Below are positions 11,501-22,920 of a stretch of 64,000 bases of DNA, in pieces; position 1 is the first letter of the stretch; every line of letters begins with the position of its first letter. The translations under genes were made by a program, and so were the position numbers. The notes beneath the pieces are model-generated. The model saw nothing but the letters and a program-made list of their open reading frames with translations, did no database searches and was not told the origin of the DNA. This DNA comes from Prinsepia uniflora (Eukaryota > Streptophyta > Magnoliopsida > Rosales > Rosaceae). The DNA lies in assembly GCA_032719365.1 (NCBI GenBank), contig CM064867.1, forward strand, positions 65,222,136-65,286,135, written 5' to 3'.

Positions 11501-12234
11501 TTACATTTTTATTTCTTTTCTGCAGCTTGCTTTCCGTGGAGTCAGCTGATCGCCCTGGATTACTGGTGGATCTTGTAAAAATTATTACTGATATTAGCGT
11601 TAACGTTGAATCAGGAGAATTCGACACTGAGGTGTAATCTTTTTCCACCTGCCGTTACAGCTTTAAATTTTCTCCTCTTTCGTTTTCCTCATCTGGTATT
11701 CCAATTCCATTGAGCTCATTTCTTTTTTCTTTCTTTTTTTCGTGTTTGGTTTCCGAGTTTATTTTGAATTACTGTCTTTGGACTCAGGGATTGTTGGCCA
11801 AGGCAAAGTTTCATGTTAGCTACAAGGGTAAACCTCTCATTAAGCCTCTGCAACAGGTAAGCTAGAATTATTAAGGTGTTAAGAGAATTGGATTTATTAT
11901 GCATCAACTGTTTTTTGTTTTCGAAGAGAATGTTCAATCATTCACCAACTTTACCATTTCGATTCATTCTGAAATTAATGTCTTCCCACACTGATTGCCT
12001 ACAGTTCTACATAGTATGGTTGATACTGTTATGAATATATGATTATGAGCAGGACTACTGGGTTGGGAAACCCATGTAGTCACAATCATTCTAGATTTCA
12101 TGGTGCATAGTGAAATTTGCATGCCATTATGGATTTAGACTTACTGTAAAATTTACTACCAATTTTTGCAGGTTCTTGCCAACAGTTTACGATATTACTT
12201 GAGGCGGCCATTTACCGAGGAGTCGAGTTTCTGA
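8553..12234 (+). CDS. ACR12: ACT-domain-repeat protein, ACR12-like, chloroplastic (10 exons)
   Basis: The exons are 8553-8710, 9452-9509, 9604-9729, 9833-9927, 10373-10457, 10567-10626, 11269-11324, 11526-11631, 11788-11856 and 12172-12234. All introns are GT-AG and the coding total is 876 nt (291 aa plus TGA) with no break. Residues 1 to about 70 are rich in Ser, Ala and Arg and poor in acid, as in a plastid transit peptide. Two ACT domains follow. The first is about residues 98-146 (ITFGDRLGALLDT, LNVVKAKVYLDSSGKHNKF). The second is about 213-270 (SADRPGLLVDLVKIITDIS, EGLLAKAKFHVSYKG). ACT domains are small regulatory folds that often bind amino acids. The sister protein ACR11 binds glutamine synthetase 2 and ferredoxin-GOGAT in Arabidopsis. 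A role for this protein in plastid nitrogen metabolism is inference. The C-terminus RRPFTEESSF and the length fit ACR12 better than ACR11. ATG 8553 starts the transit-peptide frame. Confidence 0.88.
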
Positions 12235-12477
12235 GGCATGTAAATTATATTGAGGAAATATTCTTGGAATTTCCACAACTATGCTGAAGGAAATCCTGGA
12301 ACATTGTTGCAGTCTTTTTTTCAGTTGATGGACATAAATGAAGAAAGAAAGAAGCAAAAATTAATACAGGAGTCAAGAAATGTAATAATAATAAGGCTTT
12401 CAATTAAATACCAATGTAAAATGATATTGTCCCATTTGCTGCAATGATTCATAGTTACCCTCTTCCTTATGTAGGGT
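12235..12477 (+). other. 3' flank of ACR12-like gene
   Basis: AT-rich sequence without further coding exons. It probably holds the 3' UTR. No clear polyadenylation signal was fixed. Confidence 0.4.
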
Positions 12478-12485
12478 CTAGGTTG

Positions 12486-13411
12486 AGCCCGCCCTCACCA
12501 TTTGGCCCAGAAGCCCATGGGCATGTGGGTATCCGGTAAGCCCGGTGACAAAAAGTTCGACTCGGCTCGCTATGTGTCGTGGGCTAGCCTGACCTGCATG
12601 TTAATGAGCTGGACTTGGGCTTAGGGTATTCAAACCCGATAGGCATGAGTCCGATAAGACTCGGTAAGCTCAATTAGACTTGCCTATATAAATTCGACCT
12701 ATAAGTCCGAATATATAAAATAATTATATATTAAGAATTAATTTCTAGTCAAATCTTATTACTACTATTATAGTTCAAATTCAAAACTTCAATCCAAATT
12801 CAACCTAATTTTTATAGAAGTGTGGTTTTCATATACAACTCCATATTCCACTGTTCTATCTTTATCGAAAAGGTTATTTGGGTCATTACAATTTGATATA
12901 GAGATTCACCAAGTTCATCATTTTTGACTTACTTTAATTTTGATACATTTACTACACTGAGTGACAGTCAGGAGTAGTGTAACTCCACAAAGAATCTCTC
13001 AGGAGTTGGACTTTCAGGTAATTATTCATAGAACTTATTACAATTCAAGTAGATTTGTGATTAGTGACCTCTTTATCCTGTCTCGACTTTGTAGTCGAAA
13101 TGTTAAGTCAATTTTCCAAACTCAATAGGTCCTCTCCTTATCCTGTCTCAATATTCAATAATGATATTTAAGCTTAATTCACACCTTTTATAATTAGGTA
13201 GGTAGAAGTGGGCTTAGTAGGCCCGACTCTTAAAGTCCGATAAAAACCCGACCCAAATCCAGCCCGGCAAAGGGCATGAGTTTTCATATTTATGATCAAG
13301 TCCGCCTGGTCTGTCTCAGTATTTTTTAAATTATGAAATAGGCCCGGACCGGCTCGACCCAAGCCCAAAAATTTTGAGTCGAGCTTGCCTGACTCGGCCT
13401 AATGATGAGGG
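12486..13411. mobile_element. Putative non-autonomous DNA transposon (hAT-like)
   Basis: The ends are imperfect inverted repeats: CCCTCACCATTTGGCC near 12492, and CCCTCATCATTAGGCC read inward from the right end. They are flanked by CTAGGTTG (12478-12485) and CTAGGTTT (13412-13419), a 7/8 match that could be an 8-bp target duplication. Both ends are rich in GGGCC/GGCCC words and the middle is AT-rich. No transposase is encoded. The left end has a few extra bases in the alignment, so boundaries are tentative. Confidence 0.4.
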
Positions 13412-13652
13412 CTAGGTTTAGCTAATAATACTGACATGTCTCTGTAGAGGAAAAATTTGCTTCCCAACATAATCTCACCACCATGCCTAATTGTTGGCGG
13501 TTTTACTATTTTTTAGGGTACGACCCATCCAAGGTAAATTTGCCTCTTAATTACATTCTCTTGTCTCCGAGAAAAACCTTTTGATTCTGCTTCCAAACGA
13601 AATTAAATACGAGAATAAAATGTTTATTTGATTTGTTTGCAACTGTACCTAA

Positions 13653-14075
13653 GTCGAATATTAGATTGCCTACGTATCTGTCATCGGAATCAAGCCACTC
13701 GTAATTCCAACATTTTTAATGAGTAAATGACTCTTTAGAAATAAAAATTGTATTTGGAAAATGTGTTTAGAAATGTGTTTGGAAATGTGTTTGGGAGAAT
13801 TTAGTTAGAAATAACCAGTGATTCAAAAATGGTTGCGGTTGCATCCACTGGATATGCTAAATTGCCTACGTATCCCTTCGTGGGAATCAAAACGACGTAG
13901 TTCGAAAAGATTTTTAATGAGTAAATGACCCATTAAAAAATGTGTTTGGCTATTTTAAAAATAGAATTGACTTCAAAGAAGTACAAATTTATTTAAGGGG
14001 AAGTGGTTGCATCTAGAATAATCTAGATTGCCTACGTACTCTTAACGGGATCAAACCAGCGTAGTTCTGGAATTT
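13653..14075. repeat. Three diverged copies of a TTGCCTACGTA..CGTAGTTC unit
   Basis: The phrase TTGCCTACGTA, then a GGAATCAA or GGATCAAA-type block and CGTAGTTC or CGTAATTC, recurs near 13665, 13862 and 14030. TTTTTAATGAGTAAATGA recurs between the first two. The spacing is about 170-195 bp. It looks like an old non-coding tandem repeat from a transposon, but I do not recognise the family. Confidence 0.5.
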
Positions 14076-14359
14076 TAAAGGAGTTTGGGCTTTGATGATA
14101 GAATTTTTGGGTTCGGAATTTTTTCGAAATGATTTTAGGCCTTTTTGATGCCTTGGGCTTAATTAATGAGTATTTTGATGACTCATTAATTGTTTTTTTT
14201 AGCCCACTTTATCGAATTTCTTACCCCAGCTTCAAATGCATCTGCTGAAATATGGAATCCTCTTTCTAATAGGTCTCTTCTTATTCCTATCTGTTGCGGA
14301 GATTGGCTCTCAAACAAGAACTTGGACATACATTAATAAAAAGAAACAGACTGGCCTTC

Positions 14360-14364
14360 TTTTT
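14360..14364. repeat. Target-site duplication TTTTT (left copy)
   Basis: TTTTT at 14360-14364 is matched by TTTTT at 17066-17070. It is low-complexity, so weaker than the other duplications, but both LTR termini are exact. Confidence 0.6.
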
Positions 14365-17065
14365 TGATAGGACCCGTTCCAAATCCCCAGGGATTAGCGT
14401 GGGACGTGCCTGCTCCTGTCTGACACGAAGTGTCAGACCAGGGATAATTCTGTCCTTTGCCCAACCGGGACTATCAGAGGGCGCTAGGATCCGGAGGAGA
14501 AATGTGATGTTTCGTCTCTGCTACAGCCCGCATCCGCGATCAACCTGAAGGGCATTAAAAACACAAAAGCTGTGAGTGAAAAAAATAAAGATTTTATAAA
14601 ACATTTACATAAAAAAACTTTTATGCCCTTTACTAAAAAGCATGCATGCATTCAAAAACCAGTTCGCAAATATAACATGGGGCCTTAGCCTAAAATCCAA
14701 TCAAAGTACATGGGAACTCAGCCAGTCTAACGCCTGTGGGTCTCAGCCCAAAACCAACACGCGTGGGTCTCAGTGAAAACTCATACACATATACGTAGAT
14801 ATATATAAAACCCATCCTAGACATCCTCTGATGTCAACTCAATAACTCGTCACGATATATCTATTAGTGTACACACTATTCGGTGTCTCACTCTGAGTCT
14901 ACCCCTAGGATCTACGACGTCTGGGAGGAATCGTCCAAAATTCAGGATCTACGACGTCTGGAGGACAGTCTGCAGACCAAGTCTGAGACTATACCATATC
15001 TCTCACTTCTGGAATGTGCTCCCTCTTGAAGTCACTCATCCTATGCAGTGGATCGTGACACTCCAAGATCAACGACGTCTGGAGGAGACTAACACGCTCA
15101 TAAGAAGGGTATATACATACTAGTATGAAAAACCACAAACACGACTCACGCTCGATACCACAAGTTAACTGGGCATCAAACTCGAACCCTCAGGGCCAGT
15201 CACAATTCCGATCATAGCGATGCGTGCAACCATCAATCTAGGATCGCTCTCAATCCTAGTATGTCGCCTTGAACATATCACTGCCGCGACCACCTCTAGA
15301 ACATGGTACACCCATCGCCGATCGATCTCCTAAACCGTCAGCACTCCAAAGTCGAGCCTCCAGTGGCTGCTCGACCACGGGACGTGCATCGTCACCTCTC
15401 CGGAGGGAGCACATCCCCAGTCCGGAGGCGAGCGTCACGTCGTTCGTCGCCGTGCACACATCACCCGTCACGACCACGACTCAGACCTGTAGGTCATCAA
15501 TAGGACCACATGCCCGAGATAAAACCAAAACCAAATGGGTCTCATGCCCGATTTTACCTTTTGAAAACCATTTCATTAAAACCGAAAGTATAAGCGCATA
15601 TAAGCACGCATAAAACCCGAAAACCTCGAAATATGTTCTCATACGTAAACACATACAAATGCACTCAAGGCATCACAAAACATATATTAAAACACTTATA
15701 AAACATTTATACATGCATCGATTCATAAAAGAAAATCCACTCACAGACCGCCGGAGCTGCTGCCTCCATACGCGCGCCTTACGCCTTCCCGGGTCAATCA
15801 CCGTCTCCGGGGTTGCCAAACCTGTCCAAATCACTTTAGAGGGTTACTAACTACTTACTTCACCCCTTTTCAAAGCCCCGTAATTTTTTGGAATTTTTAA
15901 CTATTTTTAAACACGCTCCGAAAAATTCGGATAGCCCCGAACTATATCGAGACGATGTCCGATCGACACGAAACCAGTCCAAAAATGTTCATTACATCGA
16001 ATAGATGATTTCACATGTTGGAAGTTTCCCCAAACTCCCCACCACGCGCCGTCACGTGCTGCCAGATGGCCCGGCGCGTGGCCCTCATGCGCCACTGCAC
16101 AGTGGTCATCCCTGTCCTCCAACTTATTGGTCCGACCGGTCGGTCCGGTTCGATCCTACAACTGGACCGACGTGACCGGTCCAGGCTCCTAGACCGTTCA
16201 ATCTTCGTCATTTTTCATCCTAACCGATTTTATTCTTCCTAATTCGACCCTAGGAATCTAAATATGGAATTAAAACCATCAAAAACCCCTTAAAACCCAA
16301 CGGTTAGATTTTGTCCTCACGTTTCAACATTTTCAAATTCTCCCCAGGGCTTCCTCAGCCGTGAACCACCACCAAAACCTTCTCTAAACTTCCTAATCAA
16401 CCTAATAAACCCATTCTAATCACTCAAAACTGTCCATAACGCAGAAAATTGAAAATGGAAGAAAATGTGCAAAACCGAGTACCTTGCAAGGTTTTCCTCC
16501 GCCGTCCACAGCGGTGCTGCTCCTGGCCACCCACCACCATCCTCTTGCCCTCATCTCACTCTCTCTTAGTCTTACACATGATCTAATGGGGAAGTGTTGG
16601 ATTGGGTTGGATATTTGATCGGGTTTGGTTTGGGGAAATGGTCGAACAAGAGAAAGGGGAAGGGATATGCATGAATTGTTTGGGCTGGGCAATGGATGGG
16701 TGACACTTGTCACTCATCCATTGGGCATGTCCTAAAAATCTGGGCCCCACTTGCTGCCAAAAGTCCCTCGCCTCGTAAAACGTGCAATAGTACGTTCGAA
16801 TTTCCGTGAACCGTAACTTTTCCGTCAAATGTTCGAATTCGACGTGCCGCCTGTCTACGAATTTATATCGTCTCGATCTACGTAACGGTTCTAGGCCCTT
16901 GGCTTTCGGACCTCTCGGGTCAAAAGTCAATTTTTTGCCCTCATCCAAGGGCAAAATCGTAATTTTTCCCTGAACATCTGTTAATCCTCGACTAATTCCC
17001 GATTAGTCTCTCTAATCAGTCATTAATCCCTAATTAATCCTTAAAATTAGGGACAGGTCGTTACA
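14365..17065 (-). mobile_element. Isolated LTR of the chromovirus-type family, copy B
   Basis: It is 2701 bp, starts TGATAGGACCCGTTCC and ends GGGACAGGTCGTTACA, so it is in minus orientation. No coding region is present. It shares the CTCCTGTCTGACA block near its left end, the GC-rich core (about 16040-16105) and the final TAATCCTTAAAATTAGGGAC stretch with the other copies. A short array of GATCTACGACGTCTGG words lies at about 14905-15085. The small ORFs inside are not genes. Confidence 0.85.
14905..15085. repeat. ACGACGTCTGG short repeats in LTR copy B
   Basis: GGATCTACGACGTCTGG and close variants occur at about 14908, 14943 and 15065 with intervening CTCAC/GTCTGA sequence. It lies at the same relative place as the minisatellites of the other LTR copies. 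Confidence 0.6.
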
Positions 17066-17070
17066 TTTTT

Positions 17071-17354
17071 CTCCACTCGTCTCCATCCGTTTCCTCGTGC
17101 GACTACTCACTAGTTTGCTCTTGCACAACACCCTTCAAGGCCACTGCTTTTTATTCCTTCTTTTTTTTAGAAGCGACAAAAGCCACTGTTTGTACAAAAG
17201 GTAAATAATGGTGTGTGGGTTTAGGGCTTCTGATTATATAGTGAAATTTGAAGGATTTGGTTGTGACTTGATCTTTGCTAATATGTTATTTTTTGTGTAC
17301 CACGTCGACCCTCTGCTTGATCTTCATTTTGCTTTTTTTTATATGGATGTTCAT
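17071..17354. other. Flank between LTR copy B and GATC repeats
   Basis: AT-rich sequence with one 71-codon ORF (17208-17423) that has no recognisable domain. Nothing else was seen. Confidence 0.3.
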
Positions 17355-17670
17355 GAACATCAGCCGATCATGATTGACCAATTTCTTCATGTTCATGAAT
17401 TTCTTCTCTCGGATCAACTATGACGTCACATACTTCTAGAACTTCTTGGAAGATTGCGATCGTCCACTTCCTTTGATATTCAAATATTTATTGGATGATC
17501 ATGATCATCCATACTATGAATATTGTATTTTTTTTGGGCTGATCATAATCAACCATTGACATTCAAGAACATTATGCATTTCTTGGGCGATCACGATCGT
17601 CCATTTCCATGAATGTCATAAAAAGTTTGATTATGAATATCACTCGTTTCCCCCGGATGGTCAAGACATG
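17355..17670. repeat. Diverged units with GATCATGATC palindromes
   Basis: GATCATGATTGACC, GCGATCGTCCACTTCC, GATGATCATGATCATCC, CTGATCATAATCAACC and GCGATCACGATCGTCC follow each other roughly every 60-70 bases, with TTCATGAA and TATTCAA words between. GGATGATCATGATCATCC near 17492 is a perfect 18-bp palindrome. The function and family are unknown. Confidence 0.5.
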
Positions 17671-17994
17671 GACTTCCTTCCTTGCCCAAGTTTCTTTTGG
17701 TTCTCGTCATGGTTGTACTGGCTGTGGTCTATCATTCATCTCCAGATCAAAATTCATTTGGATGCCCACAACGTCAGAGTCGTTGTTGAGCTTGGGAATT
17801 GATCAGAGTTGATCCCTCATGAAACATCAAATAGCATTATTAGTAAAATAATGAGAAGCAAATGACATATATATTACCTTATCAAATTTCTTCTTCAAGG
17901 ATGTGTAGTGGTTGTCGTCCTCCACTTTACTGCTGGCTCCTCCTCTCTTTGTTGGCTTTCTTCTTTCTCTGCTGACTTCCCTTCTCTTTTTTCG

Positions 17995-18150
17995 TTTCTC
18001 TTTGATTTTTCTCTCCTGTCTCACTTTTCTTCTCTCTTTCTTTTCTTTTCTCTTTGATTTTTTCTCTTCTGACTCACTTTTCTTCTCTCTTTCTTTTTTT
18101 TTTCTCTTTGATTTTTCTCTCCTGACTCACTTTTCTTCTCTCTTTTTTCC
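17995..18150. repeat. Pyrimidine-rich tandem repeat, about 51-56 bp x 3
   Basis: Three units share CTCTTTGATTTTT, CTCCTG.CTCAC and TTTTCTTCTCTC in order. The strand bias is almost pure C/T. The overlapping ORFs (17912-18154 and its antisense) are products of this composition. Confidence 0.75.
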
Positions 18151-18627
18151 CTAACTTTTCGCCCAGGTTTCGGTCCTCCGAAGGACCTAGTCTTCTGGCT
18201 TTTAGACGGGTAGAAATGCCCCAAATGATCTGACAAACAGGAAAAATAGGGTGCAAAAAGAAGGGTGGCCCACCATAAAGCAAATAAATTGTTACCACTT
18301 GCACGGTAGATTACTTATTTTAAACAAATGAAAGTGAGGGCGTTAAAGTAAAATCGAGGAAGGAGAATGCGGACAAAACGACCAAGATGGGAAAACCCTC
18401 AACTGAAATCACAGAAAGCTTTGCTTCCACAGCAAAAATTTTAGACGACATTCCTGAAAAAGTCATAACTGCAGTGCTCAATTTTTGCCAATGAGTGGGG
18501 ATCTCAAACCCCGTCCATGATCAGATCGATTCAAAAGTTGACTCCTACTCCGATGTCGTTCGTGACCTCCTCAAGCCCCTACACATCTCGCGTAGCCATG
18601 TCACCTGCCCCATGACCATCAAACATG

Positions 18628-18632
18628 CTGTC
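18628..18632. repeat. Target-site duplication CTGTC (left copy)
   Basis: CTGTC precedes the LTR terminus TGACAGG and recurs exactly at 28295-28299 after the opposite terminus. Removing the element and one copy restores GTC-ACT and the GTAATT donor of the thioesterase-like gene. Confidence 0.95.
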
Positions 18633-21069
18633 TGACAGGACCCGGCCCGATCCCACGGGGACCACAAGGGGACGAGCCCTGCTCCCGTCTGATACCCAAA
18701 ATAACATACCAATTTTAACCTCAAACGTTCAAATTAATAAATAACCAAATAAAGTTATACATCAAATCCAAATTTAACAGATGTCAGACAAGGGATGAAA
18801 ACCGAATTACAAATTGCGAGCACGACTCTAAAATAATCCTGCGGGTCAAACCACCCGATAGGGGTTCAGATACGCAGAAGTAGATCTATGCCTCAACCTC
18901 GGGATCCTCCTCTACCTCAGTAGCACAGCCTGGAGGGGTTACCAAAATATTAAGGGAGAGTGGGCCGAAACTCAAGTTTATAAAACCGTTTAATAAGTAA
19001 AACATATAATTTACCCCTCCGTTTTCCAAACATGCATGCATCGGAATTTAAAACCATAAATCATATAATATGAACCATAAAGTATGTAATAAAACCAAAA
19101 ACATAATTATAACCACTGCACTATACACTCCAATCCTGACATCCCCGATGTCTGACGTCCTTGACGTCCAATAAGGTCACAGTCTCAAGGCTACGCGTGC
19201 CACTCGGGGTCTCAATCCCGAATCCAATCCCCGAACCCTGTCTGGGTACGGCATCTCAAGTGCCTAGTGTCCTAGACGCTCGATGTCTCTGACGTCAAAT
19301 TATAGCAATCCTGCTCCTGAGTCATTTTACGTTCGGTTCCTCCGTAGAATGACCCCTCGTAGGAAATGCGCCGTGACCGCTCCGGGGTACCACATCCGGA
19401 GGAGACAGTATCATAAGAATGGATCTATACAGTGCAGTCCACTCACAGTACGATCCCGTGGTGAATCTGCGCGTACGAACCTGTACCGGGATTATCGTAC
19501 AATTCATGTCAGTCCAAATCACACGTAAGGGTCACTACAAGTCTTAAACATTTATCCAAAAAGTTCGAAACAGAAACCGGCTCGGGGAAACCGTCCAACA
19601 TGTTTCCCGAGACAACCGGCCCTAAACTGACCCTCCTAACTATCTCAGATCAACATGGTTAATTCACCAAAAATGTTCAGAATGATGAGAGGAATAAAAG
19701 TCATGTTGATCGTGATCAGAGATAAGGTCCAACGCGCCCTCACATGCCGCCCAAAGTGGCTGCGCGTGAAAGTCACGCGCCTGATACTGTAGCTATAGTG
19801 TCACCACCTTCACCCGTTTGTCTGTAATACGGGTCTACCACCCGCGGCTTGACCCGGTTAATTACCCACCAATTCTTAATCAATTTCCTTCGTTTTTGAT
19901 TCTATTTTCTTCCATAAACATCTATTTTAGGTTCTGAGTCAAAAATTTGCCTCGACAAGTCCCCAATCGACCATTCGACCCGTGATCAACCAAACGGGTC
20001 GATCACCATAACTTGCTGGTTTCCCAACCATTGTCCAATTAACTTAACAGGGAGCATCCTAGAGCTAATAAGAACTATAATGAATGATCAATTGAACAAA
20101 ACGTTACCTGGAAGTAGCCGTCCAAACCTCTGAAATTTCTCTGAAAACGGCAGCCTTCGTCCCAGCTCCACCGTGGCTGGTTGCCCTCGATTTCGATATG
20201 GATGTGTTATAAACACTCCCAGAAAGCTCACTCAGTGTTTAGATTGGTCCAACAGACCGTATAAATTGAAATCCGAAATTCCCTCCAATTTTCCCGAAAC
20301 TCAATCGCTGGTTTTTCTCTTCAATTTTCAGCTCCCTCAACAGCAGAGTGAAGCTCACTCAAATACTATTCTGTTTAAACCAACTGAGCCGTCCCAGCTG
20401 CTCGTGGAAGTCCAATCTGTCCACTCTGATTTGTCCCCCGAAAAGCTTCGAATCTTCAAATTAAAAATGGTGGCTTTGCTGGATGAATCCAGCCATGTGT
20501 TGATGCCTATAAGGCGTTAAACAAACTCTACTTTCCAGCATACGACTAGAATAAACAATTGGGCACTCAGAGCCACCGCACATGGTAGTGCCTCCCACGT
20601 TCCCCCGTGGTTGCTACAGTAACCAGGGGTAAAATGACCAAAATGCCCATATTTCAAAAATTACCATAATGCCCTTCACTTTCCAGACCCGTAACTCCGC
20701 CATCCGACGTCCGATTTCAGCGTGCCGCCTGTCCACGACTCAGGGCGTCGAGACCTACCTAACGGTCCTTGAGTCGTGTGAAAATTAGTTGCCAAACGAA
20801 AAGTCAACATTTTCGCCCCCATCGTCCAAATTACGGTAATGCCCCCGAACTTCCGATAGTCATAACTTTTTCCCTGATCGTCCGAATTGGACATGCCACC
20901 TGTCTATGAACACGTGACGTCCCAAACTACGTCACGGTCATTGGTCAAAGTCCGTTTGACCCACCAATCAAAAAGTCAACAAATTGGGCAATACAATTCA
21001 CAGGGGTAAAAACGTCAATTCATACATTAATTTACAATATTGAAATCCTCGAATTTCCGGGGCGTTACA
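18633..21069 (-). repeat. 3' LTR of the complete chromovirus (2437 bp)
   Basis: It starts TGACAGGACCCGGCCC and ends CCGGGGCGTTACA on the plus strand. Relative to the other LTR it lacks 221 bases, equivalent to 26446-26666, between GCAGT and CCACTCAC (junction at about 19438). It holds the GC-rich core (about 19730-19790) and the inverted ACGT motif (20914-20935). The 20173-20520 ORF is LTR sequence, repeated in the other LTR, and not a host gene. Confidence 0.92.
20914..20935. promoter_or_regulatory. Inverted TGACG/ACGT motif in LTR U3
   Basis: GTGACGTCCCAAACTACGTCAC is split by its own centre into TGACGTC and ACGTCA. These are two inverted TGACG cores of the type bound by TGA-class bZIP factors. 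It lies about 135-155 bases inside the LTR start in coding sense, i.e. in U3. Equivalent blocks occur in the other copies (5706-5729, 28141-28162, 47671-47692, 60874-60895). Binding is inference. Confidence 0.45.
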
Positions 21070-21082
21070 ACCTTCCCCCTTT
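21070..21082 (-). other. Polypurine tract
   Basis: On the minus strand AAAGGGGGAAGGT directly precedes the 3' LTR start TGTAACGCC. This is where plus-strand DNA synthesis would be primed. Confidence 0.85.
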
Positions 21083-21103
21083 AAGAAATTTCATCCTTAA
21101 ATT

Positions 21104-22906
21104 TCAAAGAAATAAGAAAGGAAATTGTTCTCGCATTAGTGCCTCGGGCTCCCATGTGGCTTCTTCCACATTCTGGTTTCTCCAGAGAATCTTCACGAGA
21201 GGGATCGTCTTTTGACGTAGTACCTTGTCCTTCCGATCCAAGATCTGTACTGGTTGTTCCTCAAAGCTCAAATCCTCTCGGAGTTCGATAGGTTGTTCCT
21301 CCAGTACATGAGAAGCATCATGTACGTACTTCCGCAGCATCGAGATGTGGAAAACATCGTGAACTCTAGAAAGTTCTGGAGGTAGTGCCAATCTGTACGC
21401 AACCCTGTCAATCCTTTCCACGATCTCATATGGTCCGATAAAACGCGGACTCAGTTTCCCCCGTCGACCAAAACGGATAATCCTTTTCCACGGAGATAAC
21501 TTCAGGAAGACAAAATCTCCCACTTCAAATTCCAAGTCTCGAATCCATCGATCGGCATAACTCTTTTGGCGATCCTGTGCCACGTTCAATCTTTCCTTGA
21601 TAACACGAACAGTTTCCTGGGTTAAGTCCATAAATTCTGGCCCTACAGCCGCTCGCTCCCCGATCTCCATCCAACATATAGGTGTCCTGCATTGTCGACC
21701 ATACAGTGCCTCATAGGGTGCCATCCCGATACTTGCCTGATAGCTGTTGTTGTACGCGAATTCCGTCAACGGCAAATGAGTATCCCATGAATCCTGAAAC
21801 TGTAGTACACAAGACCTCATCAAGTCCTCCAGGGTCTGAATGGTCCTTTCAGACTGTCCATCGGTCTGTGGATGGAAAGCAGTACTGAAACGTAGGGTTG
21901 TTCCCAAAGTAGTTTGCAAACTCCGCCAGAACCTGGAAGTGAAACGCGGATCACGATCAGACACGATCGATTCCAGCGTACCATGCAATCGTATGATCTT
22001 CTTTACGAACAATTGAGCCAGTCGGTTAGGTTTATAAGTCTCCTGAACATGCAGAAAATGGGCTGACTTGGTTAACCGGTCCACAATCACCCATACTCCG
22101 TCAACTCCACTCCGAGTCCTTGGTAACTTAAAGACGAAGTCCATGGTGATGTGATCCCACTTCCACTCAGGAATCGGAAGTGGCTGCATTGCCCCATAAG
22201 GTCTCTGCCGTGTCGCCTTAACCTGCTGACAAGTTAAGCATCTGCTCACGAAGTCTGCAATATCTTTCTTCATTCCTGGCCACCAATAATGGCTCCGGAG
22301 GGTACGGTACATCTTTGTACCTCCCGGATGCATGGCATAAGCCGAACTATGGGCCTCCTCCAGAATCTCGGCCCATAACTCTGCCACTGCAGGTACACAC
22401 AAACGGCCCAACTTCACAAGTGCTCCATCATCCCGGATGGTAAAGTCATGTCTCCCATCCGCATCGACCTCAATCCTGTAAATACAGAGTATCGGATCCT
22501 GAAGTTGTGCTTCGATGATCCGATCAATTAGCACTGGTCGTACATGAAGGCTGGCCAACAAAGGTCCATGCTCATCCGTGTCCAAAATAACTCCCGCCTT
22601 CCGGAGTTCCACCAGCAAAGGAAGATACACCATCCCCATGTGTGCAACAGATCCCGCTGACTTCCTGCTGAGTGCATCTGCCACCACATTGGCCTTACCT
22701 GGATGGTACTCAATTGTACAGTCATAATCCTTCAGCAGCTCTAACCATCTCCGTTGTCTCATGTTAAGCTCATTCTGAGTGAATAGGTACTTTAGGCTCT
22801 GATGGTCGGTGTATATCCGGCACGTTGCGCCGAATAGGTAATGTCTCCAGATTTTTAGAGCATGAACCACCGCTGCCAACTCCAAATCATTAGTAGGGTA
22901 GTTCAA
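21104..22906 (-). pseudogene. RNase H (C-terminal), integrase and chromodomain of the chromovirus
   Basis: This is a 600-codon open frame whose true start lies upstream, across a frameshift; the first codon here is TTG, not a start. Residues 33-35 (TDH) and about 75-81 (VADALSR) are RNase H. The integrase zinc finger is H186, H193, C223 and C226. The catalytic triad is D256, D317 and E353 with the 35-residue D-E spacing. About residues 553-592 form a chromodomain-like end (ILWRNQNVEEATWEPEAL). The frame itself is intact, so integrase could be made if the upstream shift were bypassed. It is a pseudogene because the polyprotein is broken. Confidence 0.92.
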
Positions 22907-22920
22907 CTCATGAGTCTTAT
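22907..22920 (-). other. One-base frameshift between polymerase and RNase H
   Basis: The upstream frame ends ASRQL then TAA (22917-22919). The downstream frame reads YKTHELNYPTND. Family sequences run RQLK.HE.NYPTHD. One extra T (CAGCTA-T-AAGACT) explains both. It is a disabling mutation, not a programmed site, since no slippery motif is visible. Confidence 0.8.

Noticed and set aside
18155..18191. Possible Helitron 3' end (hairpin followed by CTAG-T)
   Set aside because: The hairpin directly abuts CTAG rather than lying about 10 bases away, and the inverted copy near 43590 lacks CTRR. No Helitron 5' end or Rep/helicase was seen.
17912..18304. ORFs rich in Ser/Phe/Leu (plus) and Lys/Glu/Arg (minus)
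   Set aside because: Produced by the pyrimidine-rich tandem repeat, with no domain.
20173..20520. 115-codon ORF, with a counterpart at 27399-27653
   Set aside because: Both lie at the same position in the two LTRs of one element. They have no protein domain and diverge without codon pattern.
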